DNA from: Nocardioides agariphilus
GTDB lineage: Bacteria > Actinomycetota > Actinomycetes > Propionibacteriales > Nocardioidaceae
Direction of reading: 5' to 3'
Length of the DNA: 64,000 bases
Assembly (NCBI RefSeq): GCF_015352445.1
Contig: NZ_JADKPO010000022.1
Coordinates: forward strand, 19,790 to 83,789
Shown here in pieces: positions 19,934 to 28,160 of the stretch (its first letter is position 1; each line of letters opens with the position of its first letter). Under the pieces are notes generated by a model. The model was not told the DNA's origin, searched no databases, and was given only the letters and a program-made list of their open reading frames with translations. Both the position numbers and the translations under genes were made by a program.

Positions 19934-20877
19934 CCCGGATCCTGTTCATCCTGGTCGAGGTCGCCGTCGCCGTTGCCGTCTGGCGACTCGGCGACAAGGC
20001 GCGCAAGCAGCAGCTGACGGCGCGCAGTGCCGCCCTGTTGGCCAGCGCGTGCGCGGTGCTGCTGATGCTGCTGATCGTCACGGACTGGCCCCTGACCGAC
20101 TGGCCGAGCCCGGAGATCAACAAGTTCTGGGACGAGCACAGCACCGTCACCGGGACTCTCCACAGCATCCTGCTGCTCGGCGTCGGCCTGCTGTCCTACG
20201 AGGCCGGACAGCTGCGCGAGCAGGAGCGGCTCGACGAGAGCGTCACCGCGGCCGGTCTCGGCGGCATCGTCGACCACCTCGTGGACGCCGAGGTCGGGCT
20301 CGCGTTCCTCTCCTCGCCCGAGCCGCCCGACGCCCACGGCTGGGCGTGGTCGCCGGGCAAGCCCCTGCAGTGGCTGCGCCAGGGACGCGAGCGGCTGAGC
20401 CGCAACGCGGCCGACCGCACCGGCGACCCGCGCACGTGGGTGGTCGCTCTGCCCGCCACCAACGACCCGGAGTGGCGCAAGGAGCTGGTCGACCAGTGCA
20501 TCCGGCGGCTGCTGGTGGCGCTGCGCGACTGGACGCCGCTCATCGCGTCCTCTCGCAACGGCACCCGCGTCCTGGTGGCGATCGCCGAGCTGCGCAAGGA
20601 CCTCGTCGAGCTCGAGGCGCACCTCGGCGAGGACGCCGACGTCGTCGAGCCGCTGCTGGTGAGCCTGCGGGCCCGGGCTCGGCTACTGGCGTACTTCCTG
20701 GAGCTCAAGAGCGGGGCCGACCCGTTGCGCCCCGAGGTGCTCGACCGGTTCGACCCGCTGCCGATGACGCCCGGGTCGGTGGAGTGGGCAGCCGACCCAT
20801 CGGGACGCGACCTGTTCGGTGCCGACTGGACCAAGGACCTCCAGGCGGCTATCGAGGCCCTGACACGGGTGAGCTGA
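19930..20877 (+). CDS. Membrane protein with three N-terminal TM segments, third gene of the RelA-like cassette
   Basis: The 315-residue protein has hydrophobic helices at about 3-19, 33-50 and 76-90. A long cytoplasmic part then runs to the end, rich in charged helices (LREQERLDES, LRKDLVELEAHLGED) and a segment RTWVVALPATNDPEWRKELVD. I do not recognise a family. Its start overlaps the synthetase stop (ATGA). A nucleotide synthase followed by a TM protein with a cytosolic domain is the layout of several nucleotide-signal effector systems, so it may be the effector. The 3' end overlaps the convergent regulator gene by 29 bp. Confidence 0.75.
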   Translation: MTRILFILVEVAVAVAVWRLGDKARKQQLTARSAALLASACAVLLMLLIVTDWPLTDWPSPEINKFWDEHSTVTGTLHSILLLGVGLLSYEAGQLREQERLDESVTAAGLGGIVDHLVDAEVGLAFLSSPEPPDAHGWAWSPGKPLQWLRQGRERLSRNAADRTGDPRTWVVALPATNDPEWRKELVDQCIRRLLVALRDWTPLIASSRNGTRVLVAIAELRKDLVELEAHLGEDADVVEPLLVSLRARARLLAYFLELKSGADPLRPEVLDRFDPLPMTPGSVEWAADPSGRDLFGADWTKDLQAAIEALTRVS

Positions 20878-23761
20878 CCTGCTCGACGACCTCGAGCAGT
20901 CGCTCGCGTGCGACGGCCAGCGGGAGCGCGGATCCCAGCGTCCACTCGCGCCCGGCGGCTGCGTCGCCGAGGCTTGCTCGCGCCTCGGCCAGAGCGGCGG
21001 CGAAGTCCTGCTCGAACGGCACGTCGCCGCCTCCAGGCGGAGGCGACACGACGTGGGCCGCCGCGAAGAGCCGCACCGACGCTGCCGTGTCTGCTCGGGC
21101 CAGAGCCAGGCAGCCGCCCACCCGCAGGCACTGGGCGAGCGCCAGCGACTGGCCGAGCCGTTCGCTGAGCGGCAGGGCCGAGGCGAGCTGCCGCGCCGAC
21201 TCCGCGAGGTCGCCGTTGACGAGCGCGGCCCTGGCCAGGGTGATGGTCGCATCCCTGGTGACGGCCGGGATCCGGTTGGCGGCGATGCCCGCGGCCTCGG
21301 CGGCGAACGCTCTCGCGGTCTCGGCGTCGGCGTCGTCGAGGGAGATCTCGGCCAGGGTGTTGAGCGTGTCGGCGGTGCCCTCGAGGTCGCCCTTGGCGCG
21401 AGCGACCCGCAGCCTCGTCTCGTAGGCCGCCCGCTCCCCGTCGGCGTCCCCGCCGATCGCCCGCGCCATCGCCAGCACCGAGAGGGTCTGGCGCCGCAAC
21501 GGGTAGAGGTCGAACCGCTCCGCCTCGGCTGCGGCCTCCTCGGCGAGCCGAGCGCCTTCCTCCAGCCGGCCCGTCAGCACCAGCGCGGCACCGAGGAACG
21601 CGCGCGCCGTCGCGGTCGCCTCGCGGTCGTGGTGGCGCTCGGCGAGCTCCAGGGCGCGCCGTCCGTAGTCGGCGGCCTGCTCCTGGTCGGTCAGCCAGTG
21701 GCTGAGCTGTGCGGCCACGGCCAGCAGCCGTGCGGCGTCCGGTCCCTGAGCCGGCACGTCGTCGAGCACCCGCAGAGTGAGCCCGAGAGCCTCGTTGTAG
21801 CGGCCGGCCGCAGCCCAGCAGCCGAGGCTGACGAGCAGCAGCTCGACCGCGCGCGGCCGGCGTCCGGTCTCGAGCGCCCAGGTGACGGCAGCAGCCACGT
21901 CGGCCGCGTCGTCGTCGAAACGAGCCAGCACCAGGTGGCCGTCGGGGCCGTAGAGGCGCCGGCGGGAGTCCTCGGCCAGCTCGGTGAGGTGGTCGACGAG
22001 CAGCTCACGGGTCCGGACCTGGTCGGGTCGTCGCGCCAGCCGCTCCCGCACGTAGGCCCGCACCGTGCCCAGGACCGCGAACCGTACGTCGGCGCGGCTC
22101 TCCAGCTGCCGCACCAGCCGCGCGTCGACGATCGCGGCCAGCGCCTCGACCACCCGGGGTACGTCAGGGCAGACCGCCTCGACGGCCTCGATGGTGAAGC
22201 CGCGCTCGAAGACGGCCAGCCGGTCGCAGACCGTCTGGGCGTCCTCGCCCAACCGCTCATAGCTCCATCGGATGGCGGTCGTCATCGCGCGCTGCCGCTC
22301 GGGCACCTCCTGCGAGCCCGTGGACAGCAGGTCGAGGTCGCTGCGCAGCCCGTCGATGATCCGATCGATGCTGCGGAGCTTGGCGTGCGCTGCCGCCAGC
22401 TCGATCGCGAGCGGGAGGCCGTCGAGAAGCGTGCAGACCTCGGCGACGGCGAGCTCCTGGCCGTCGAGCCCGAACGTCGGCTCCGCGGCTGCCGCGCGGT
22501 CGGCGAACAGCCTGACCGAAGGTGACTGCGCGATCTGCCCGATGGTGGACCCGGCGCCCGGGACCGCGAGCGGTGGGACTGGCAGCTCGTGCTCACCGTC
22601 CGTGCGCAGTGGCAGCCTGCTGGTCGCGAGCACCGTCAGGGCGGCCGAGGCGTCGAGCAGGCGACGTACGGTCGGTCGGGCGTCGCCCAGCGACTCCAGG
22701 TTGTCGAGGACGACCAGCACGCGCCGGGTCGCGTCGAGCCCGGCCAGGCCGTCTGCGGGGTCGCCGGCCGGCGGACACCCCAGCGCCAGCGCCACCTCGG
22801 CCAGCAGCTGGGGAGCGTCGGCCTCCTCGGTCACCTGGAGATAGGCGACGTCGGCGAACTGCGTCTGCACGGCAGCCGCCACCAGTGCGGCGACGCGCGA
22901 CTTGCCGCTGCCCCCGATGCCGGTCAGCGTCACCATCCGCACGTCGGGGCTCACGACGAGGGCCGCGACCTGGGCCGTGAGCTCGTCGCGGCCGTAGGTC
23001 GTGGACGACAGCACGGGGATCCGACCCCGCTTGCGCGGCTGGACCCCGGAGTGGTCGGTGGTGCCGACGGCCGGGCCGTCGGGTCCGTTGTGCAGGATGC
23101 CGGCCTGCAGCTGCTGCAGTGCCTCGCCCGGCTCGATGCCCAGCTCGTCGGCCAGGGTCGCTCGAGCCTCGGCGTACACCGCGATCGCCTCATCGCGCCG
23201 CTCGCCGGCGTACAGAGCGCTCATCAGCAGGGCCCACAGGCGCTCGCGGGTCGGGTACGTGCCGAGCTGACCTCGGATCTGCGAGACGAGCGCGAGTGCC
23301 TGCTCCGCGCCGTCCGCGCTGCCGAGGGCGAGATCGAGCCGGTCCTCGGTCGCCGTGAGGCGAAGCTCGGTCAACCGACCGGCCTCGGCCTGGAGGTACG
23401 CCGTGTCCCGCAGGTCCTCGAGCGCCTCGCCGCGCCAGAGCGCGAGAGCCTCGTCGAGCGCGGCACCGGCGCCCGAGAGGTCGCGGGCGCCAGCCAGCTC
23501 CTGGGCCCTGCTGGTCAGCGCGGTGAAGCGATCGAGGTCCGTCTCCAGGTTGCCCTCCGGCAGCTGGGCCCGCAGTCCGTCGAGCGCAGCGCCCGGATCG
23601 GGCGGAGGGGCCGGCCACACCCGCGCGACCAGCTCCTCGGTGCCGGGAGTCTCGGCGCCGGCCAGGGCGAGTACGGCGGCCAGCGCCCGGGCCCGCTTGC
23701 CCGGCTGCGCCGTCCCCACGGGTACCTCGACCACGACCGGCCCCAGCACCCCCACCTCCAT
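20849..23761 (-). CDS. AfsR/SARP-like regulator: BTAD, NB-ARC-type ATPase and TPR domains
   Basis: The 970-residue protein starts MEVGVLGPVVVE, as in SARP regulators, followed by a bacterial transcriptional activation domain (about 76-222, LAGARDLSGAGAALDEALALWRG ... LADELGIEPG). Next are a STAND ATPase with Walker A GIGGSGKS (281-288), VLVVLDNLE (Walker B) and TSRLPL, then a long TPR-like helical C-terminus. The N-terminal winged helix is unusually short: it lacks the Y..RLR and RPPGYLL segments, so DNA binding may be weak or lost. It converges on the RelA-like cassette. The -10 hexamer TAGCCT ends 6 nt before its ATG. Confidence 0.85.
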   Translation of the reverse strand: MEVGVLGPVVVEVPVGTAQPGKRARALAAVLALAGAETPGTEELVARVWPAPPPDPGAALDGLRAQLPEGNLETDLDRFTALTSRAQELAGARDLSGAGAALDEALALWRGEALEDLRDTAYLQAEAGRLTELRLTATEDRLDLALGSADGAEQALALVSQIRGQLGTYPTRERLWALLMSALYAGERRDEAIAVYAEARATLADELGIEPGEALQQLQAGILHNGPDGPAVGTTDHSGVQPRKRGRIPVLSSTTYGRDELTAQVAALVVSPDVRMVTLTGIGGSGKSRVAALVAAAVQTQFADVAYLQVTEEADAPQLLAEVALALGCPPAGDPADGLAGLDATRRVLVVLDNLESLGDARPTVRRLLDASAALTVLATSRLPLRTDGEHELPVPPLAVPGAGSTIGQIAQSPSVRLFADRAAAAEPTFGLDGQELAVAEVCTLLDGLPLAIELAAAHAKLRSIDRIIDGLRSDLDLLSTGSQEVPERQRAMTTAIRWSYERLGEDAQTVCDRLAVFERGFTIEAVEAVCPDVPRVVEALAAIVDARLVRQLESRADVRFAVLGTVRAYVRERLARRPDQVRTRELLVDHLTELAEDSRRRLYGPDGHLVLARFDDDAADVAAAVTWALETGRRPRAVELLLVSLGCWAAAGRYNEALGLTLRVLDDVPAQGPDAARLLAVAAQLSHWLTDQEQAADYGRRALELAERHHDREATATARAFLGAALVLTGRLEEGARLAEEAAAEAERFDLYPLRRQTLSVLAMARAIGGDADGERAAYETRLRVARAKGDLEGTADTLNTLAEISLDDADAETARAFAAEAAGIAANRIPAVTRDATITLARAALVNGDLAESARQLASALPLSERLGQSLALAQCLRVGGCLALARADTAASVRLFAAAHVVSPPPGGGDVPFEQDFAAALAEARASLGDAAAGREWTLGSALPLAVARERLLEVVEQVSSPVSGPR

Positions 23762-23767
23762 AAGGGC

Positions 23768-23773
23768 AGGCTA
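23768..23773 (-). promoter_or_regulatory. -10 element (TAGCCT) for the AfsR-like regulator
   Basis: TAGCCT on the minus strand ends 6 nt before ATG 23761, so the mRNA is predicted to be leaderless. Confidence 0.45.
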
Positions 23774-23801
23774 GCCAGTCTCGCGGAGGGGGGGGGCGGT
23801 G

Positions 23802-24818
23802 TCAGGCGCTGTCGCGACGGATGACGGAGGGCGGGATGATGACCCGCATCGCGCCGGGTGGGGCGGAGCCGTCCATCTGCTCGAGCAGCAGTCGCGTGGC
23901 GCGCTCGGCCATCTCCACGATCGGCTGGCGTACGGTCGTGAGCAGGGGTGAGGTGCGCTCGGCGACGCCGAGGTCGTCGTACCCGACCACGGCCACGTCG
24001 TCGGGTACCCGGCGACCGCTGTCGGCCAGTACCTTCAGGGCGCCGGCGGCCATCAGGTCGGAGGCGACGGCGATGCCGTCGAGGTCGGGGTGGCGCTCGA
24101 GCAGCTCACGGGCGGCCTCCTCGCCTCCCGCTTCGGTGAAGTCGCCGATGGCGACGGCATCGGTCGGCAGGTCGGCTGCGCGCATCGCCTCGTGCCAGCC
24201 GTGCAGACGGTCGACGGCCGCGGTCATGTCGGCAGGTCCGGCGATGGTGCCGATCCGCTGGCAGCCCCGGTCGATGAGCACCCGGGTGGCCTCACGGCCG
24301 CCGGCCACGTTGTCGACGTCGACGTACGTCACCCGGTCGGGGCTCCATGGCCGACCGACGAACACGCAGGGCAGACCGATCGCCGACAGGTGGTCGGCCA
24401 GGCCGTCGTTGCGGTGGTGGGAGGCGACGACGGCGCCGTCCACGTGACGGTGCGAGAGGTAGCGCATCGTCCGCGCCCCCTCGGCTCCGCGGGTCGCCAA
24501 CAGCAGCACCAGCTGGAGGTCCGCCGCAGCGAGCATCCGGTCGACGCCGCGCAACGTGCGGGCGAAGAACGGGTCGCTGAACACTCGCTCGTCCGGCTCC
24601 GGCACGATCACCGCGACCGAGTCCGTGCGCCGCGTGACCAGTGAGCGCGCGGCCGGGTTGGGCACGTACCCCAACGTCCGCACGGCCTCGTCGACCGCCG
24701 CCCGCGCCGATGCACTGACCCGCGACCCGCCGTTGATGGCGCGCGATGCCGTGGCCCGCGAGACGCCCGCCACCCGGGCCACCTCGTCGAGCGTCGGCTG
24801 GCTGTTCACGGCCGTCAC
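23802..24818 (-). CDS. LacI-family repressor, CebR-like
   Basis: The 338-residue protein has the LacI helix-turn-helix at the start (PTLDEVARVAGVSRATASRA), the hinge region RSLVTRRTDSVAVIVPE, and a periplasmic-binding-protein-like sugar domain. It is the last gene of an operon (binding protein, two permeases, beta-glucosidase, regulator), the gene order of Streptomyces cebEFG-bglC with cebR. It should repress the operon until a cellobiose-type sugar binds. The likely operators are the two identical sites at 29496 and 29586. GTG 24818 overlaps the beta-glucosidase stop (GTGA); GTG 24809 is an alternative. Confidence 0.88.
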   Translation of the reverse strand: MTAVNSQPTLDEVARVAGVSRATASRAINGGSRVSASARAAVDEAVRTLGYVPNPAARSLVTRRTDSVAVIVPEPDERVFSDPFFARTLRGVDRMLAAADLQLVLLLATRGAEGARTMRYLSHRHVDGAVVASHHRNDGLADHLSAIGLPCVFVGRPWSPDRVTYVDVDNVAGGREATRVLIDRGCQRIGTIAGPADMTAAVDRLHGWHEAMRAADLPTDAVAIGDFTEAGGEEAARELLERHPDLDGIAVASDLMAAGALKVLADSGRRVPDDVAVVGYDDLGVAERTSPLLTTVRQPIVEMAERATRLLLEQMDGSAPPGAMRVIIPPSVIRRDSA

Positions 24819-26266
24819 GGTAGCGGCGGTCCGTCGGTCGGGCTCGTCGAGACCACGTTCGTCCTGGCGACCTGGGCGTACCACAGACCGCTGGACTTCG
24901 GCGTACGCCGTTGCGTCTCGTAGTCGACGTGCACGAGCCCGAAGCGCTTGTCGTAGCCGTAGGCCCACTCGAAGTTGTCGAGGAACGACCACGCGAACAC
25001 CCCGCCGACGTCGACGCCCTGGGCGATGGCGTCGTGGACGGCCCGTAGGTAGGAGTCGAGGAACGCGAGTCGGTCGGGGTCCTCGACGCGGCCGTCGACG
25101 AGCCGGTCGACGTATGCCGCGCCGGTCTCGGTGACGTAGATGGGCGGGGGCGAGTAGTCGTCGTGGACCCGCACGAGCAGCCGACGCAGCCCGTCGGGCT
25201 GGACCTCCCAGTCCATGGCCGTGCGGGGCAGGTCGCGCGGGACGACGGTCACGTGCTCGGCCGAGGGGAACGGCGAGACACCACGCGGGACCTCGAGCCC
25301 GTGATGGTTGGTCGCCTGCCGGTTGGTGGGCGAGCCCGACACCGCGTCGCCGTGGTAGTAGTTCAGGCCCAGTACGTCGATCGGTGCGCTGATCAGTGCG
25401 AGGTCGCCGTCGTGAACGGCGTGGTACCAGCCCAGGTGGGCGGTGTCCTCGATGACGTCGGCGGGGTAGTGGCCGCGCAGGACCGCATCGAGGAAGAGGC
25501 GGTTGTGCAGGCCGTCGATGCGTCGCGCGGCATCGAGGTGGACAGCCTCGTCGCTCACGGGGTCGGCAACCGTGCAGTTGAGGCTGATCCCCCACCTCAC
25601 GTCGTCGCGTCCCCGCAACGCGTCGAGCGCCAGGCCGTGACCCAGCAGCAGGTGGTGGGCAGCCACCAGGCCGATCGCACCCTCCTGGCGACCCGGGGCG
25701 TGGTCACCCGAGGTGTAGCCCAGGAACGCCGAGCACCACGGCTCGTTGAGCGTCGTCCACGTGGGCACGCGGTCGCCGAGCACGTCGTACACCGACTCCG
25801 CGTAGTCCGCGAACCGGTACGCCGTGTCGCGCACGGTCCAGCCCCCACGGTCCTCCAGGACCTGCGGCAGGTCCCAGTGGTAGAGCGTCAACCAGGGAGC
25901 GATGCCGTGGCCGAGCAGCTCGTCGACCAGGCGGTCGTAGAACGCGAGCCCGGCTGCGTTGACCGGACCGCCGTCGGGACGCACGCGAGCCCACGACACC
26001 GAGAACCGGTACGACGCCAGGCCGAGCTCGGCCATCAGCGCGACGTCCTCTGGCATCCGGTGGTAGTGGTCGCAGGCCACGTCTCCGTGGTCGCCGTTGG
26101 CGACCATGCCGGGCGTGTGGGAGAAGGTGTCCCAGATGGAGGGCCGGCGGCCGTCCTCGGCAGCGGCGCCCTCGATCTGGTAGGCCGCCGTCGCCGCGCC
26201 CCACACGAAGCCAGGGGGGAACGCGACCGCGTCCGTGAGTGCGGTCGTCGGCTGGGTCTGAGTCAT
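24815..26266 (-). CDS. Family 1 glycoside hydrolase (beta-glucosidase, BglC-like)
   Basis: The 483-residue cytoplasmic TIM-barrel enzyme has FPPGFVWGAATAAYQIEG at the N-terminus, the acid/base Glu in TLNEP (E175), and the nucleophile in YVTETGAAY (E380). The usual ITENG is TETG here, but the Glu is kept. It should split imported cellobiose or other beta-glucosides to glucose. There is no signal peptide, as expected for an enzyme acting after import. The ATG overlaps the stop of the upstream permease (ATGA). Confidence 0.93.
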   Translation of the reverse strand: MTQTQPTTALTDAVAFPPGFVWGAATAAYQIEGAAAEDGRRPSIWDTFSHTPGMVANGDHGDVACDHYHRMPEDVALMAELGLASYRFSVSWARVRPDGGPVNAAGLAFYDRLVDELLGHGIAPWLTLYHWDLPQVLEDRGGWTVRDTAYRFADYAESVYDVLGDRVPTWTTLNEPWCSAFLGYTSGDHAPGRQEGAIGLVAAHHLLLGHGLALDALRGRDDVRWGISLNCTVADPVSDEAVHLDAARRIDGLHNRLFLDAVLRGHYPADVIEDTAHLGWYHAVHDGDLALISAPIDVLGLNYYHGDAVSGSPTNRQATNHHGLEVPRGVSPFPSAEHVTVVPRDLPRTAMDWEVQPDGLRRLLVRVHDDYSPPPIYVTETGAAYVDRLVDGRVEDPDRLAFLDSYLRAVHDAIAQGVDVGGVFAWSFLDNFEWAYGYDKRFGLVHVDYETQRRTPKSSGLWYAQVARTNVVSTSPTDGPPLP

Positions 26267-27093
26267 CCCTTGACCGCTCCTTGCATGATGCCGGCCACGA
26301 ACTGGCGGCCGGTGGCGACGAACAGGACGAGCAGCGGGATGGTCGCCAGCGTGGTGCCGGCGAGCACCAGGGCGTAGTCCTTGAAGTAGCCGCTCTGCAG
26401 CTGGTTGAGCGCGATCTGCACCGTGGGGTTCTCTGCGGGCAGCACGATGAGCGGCCAGAAGAAGTCGGTCCAGGTCATCATGAACGTGAACAGCCACAGG
26501 ATCGCCATCGCCGGACGCGCCGCGGGCAGGGCGACGGTCACGAAGGTGCGGAACTGGCTGCACCCGTCGACGCGCGCGGCCTCGATGAGCTCGTCGGGCA
26601 CGGCGTCGATGAGGTACTGACGCATGAAGAACACCCCGAACGCCGTGACGATCGTGGGCACGATCGCGGCCCACACGCTGCCTGTCCAGCCGAGCTTTGC
26701 CATCACGATGAACAGCGGCACGACACCGAGCTGCGTCGGCACCGCCATCGTGACGACGACGAAGACGAGCAGCGGGGTGCTCCCGCGAAAGCGCAGCTTG
26801 GCGAACGCGTAGCCCGCGAGCGTGCCGAAGAAGACCACCGACGTCGCCGCCACCGAGGAGACCATCAGGCTGTTGCCGAGCGCCTTCCAGAACGGCACGG
26901 AGTCGAAGACCCGTTGGGCGTTCGCCAGGAAGTGACCACCGGGCAGCATCGGTGGGGTGTCGCGGGTGATCACCTCCTTGGTGTGGGAGCCGATCAGGAA
27001 CGACCAGTACAGCGGCAGCGCCGAGCCGACGATGAACGCCGTCAGCAGGCCGTAGACGAGGAACCCGGGCCGGCCAACGGATCGAGCAGTCAT
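26263..27093 (-). CDS. Sugar ABC transporter permease, MalG/CebG type
   Basis: The 276-residue protein has six hydrophobic segments and the ABC permease EAA loop (ELIEAARVDGCSQFRTFVTVALP), which contacts the ATPase. Its N-terminus YGLLTAFIVGSALPLYW and length fit the second permease of CUT1 sugar importers. It is translationally coupled at both ends by ATGA overlaps. No ATPase gene is present in the operon, so a shared MsiK-like ATPase elsewhere is expected. Confidence 0.92.
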   Translation of the reverse strand: MTARSVGRPGFLVYGLLTAFIVGSALPLYWSFLIGSHTKEVITRDTPPMLPGGHFLANAQRVFDSVPFWKALGNSLMVSSVAATSVVFFGTLAGYAFAKLRFRGSTPLLVFVVVTMAVPTQLGVVPLFIVMAKLGWTGSVWAAIVPTIVTAFGVFFMRQYLIDAVPDELIEAARVDGCSQFRTFVTVALPAARPAMAILWLFTFMMTWTDFFWPLIVLPAENPTVQIALNQLQSGYFKDYALVLAGTTLATIPLLVLFVATGRQFVAGIMQGAVKG

Positions 27094-28136
27094 CGCCGTC
27101 TCCTCGTGAGATGGGCCAGCGCCCCGAAGCGCCGCGACAGCACGTAGTTGAGCAGCGCGATCACGATGATGAGCAGGAACAGCAGCCACGCCGTGGCCGA
27201 GGCGCGGCCGAGGTCGCGCAGGTGCCAGCCGAAGTCGTAGACCAGCATCGTCATGGTGCTGAACTGCCGGTCGCTACCGCCGTTCTGAGCAAGGGTGCTG
27301 TCGAACATCCGTGGCTCGGCGAAGATCTGCAGGCCGCCGATCGTGGAGGTGATGACCACGAAGATGACCGTCGGCCGGATGCTCGGCACGGTGATGCGGG
27401 TGAACTGCTTGAACCTGCTGGCGCCGTCGATGGCCGAGGCGTCGTAGAGGTCTCGGGGCACCGCCTGCATCGCGGCGAGCAGGATCAGCGCGTTGTAGCC
27501 CGTCCAACGCCAGTTGACCATCGTGGCGATGGCGAGGTGGCTGGCCAACCGGTCGGTGTGCCAGCTGACGCTGGGCAGGCCGACCCAGTTGAGGGCCTCG
27601 TTGATCAGGCCGTAGCGGTCGCCGAACAGGCTGCCGAAGATGATGCCGACCGCGACCGGCGCCACCACGAAGGGGAGCAGTACGCCCATCCGCCACAGCG
27701 TTGCGCCGCGCAGCGCGTTGTCGAGCAGGCCGGCCAGTGCGAGGGCGATCAGGATCTGTGGTCCCGAGGAGAGCACGAAGATGCTGACCGTGTTGACCGC
27801 CGACTTCACGAAGTACGGGTTCTCGAGCACGTCGCGGTAGTTCTGCAGGCCGACGAACTCGCCCTTGCCGCCGATCAGGCTCCAGTCGTAGACCGAGACG
27901 ACCGCCGTGTAGACGAGCGGGAACATCCCGACCACCAAGAAGAGCAGGAAGAACGGCGAGATGTAGACGTACGGCGAGTACCGCACGTCCCAGCGGCTGA
28001 GCCGCTCCCGCCACGGCGACGCGGCGCGGGCGCCGGATCGTCGTACGACGGGTGGTTCCGGAGGAGTGGCGACCGGGGACGCCGCGCCCTCGTCTGGGGC
28101 GGCGTCCCCGGTCATCACCTCGACATCCTGAGGCAC
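27090..28136 (-). CDS. Sugar ABC transporter permease, MalF/CebF type
   Basis: The 348-residue protein has a long polar N-terminal tail (about 1-50), then six hydrophobic segments and the EAA loop (LYDASAIDGASRFKQFTRITVP). It is the first permease of the CUT1 importer and pairs with the next gene to form the membrane channel. GTG 28136 gives the full tail; a second possible start (ATG, residue 8) would shorten it slightly. It follows the binding-protein gene by 24 bp. Confidence 0.92.
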   Translation of the reverse strand: MPQDVEVMTGDAAPDEGAASPVATPPEPPVVRRSGARAASPWRERLSRWDVRYSPYVYISPFFLLFLVVGMFPLVYTAVVSVYDWSLIGGKGEFVGLQNYRDVLENPYFVKSAVNTVSIFVLSSGPQILIALALAGLLDNALRGATLWRMGVLLPFVVAPVAVGIIFGSLFGDRYGLINEALNWVGLPSVSWHTDRLASHLAIATMVNWRWTGYNALILLAAMQAVPRDLYDASAIDGASRFKQFTRITVPSIRPTVIFVVITSTIGGLQIFAEPRMFDSTLAQNGGSDRQFSTMTMLVYDFGWHLRDLGRASATAWLLFLLIIVIALLNYVLSRRFGALAHLTRRRR

Positions 28137-28160
28137 AGGGCAGTCCCGTGTCGTGTGCCG

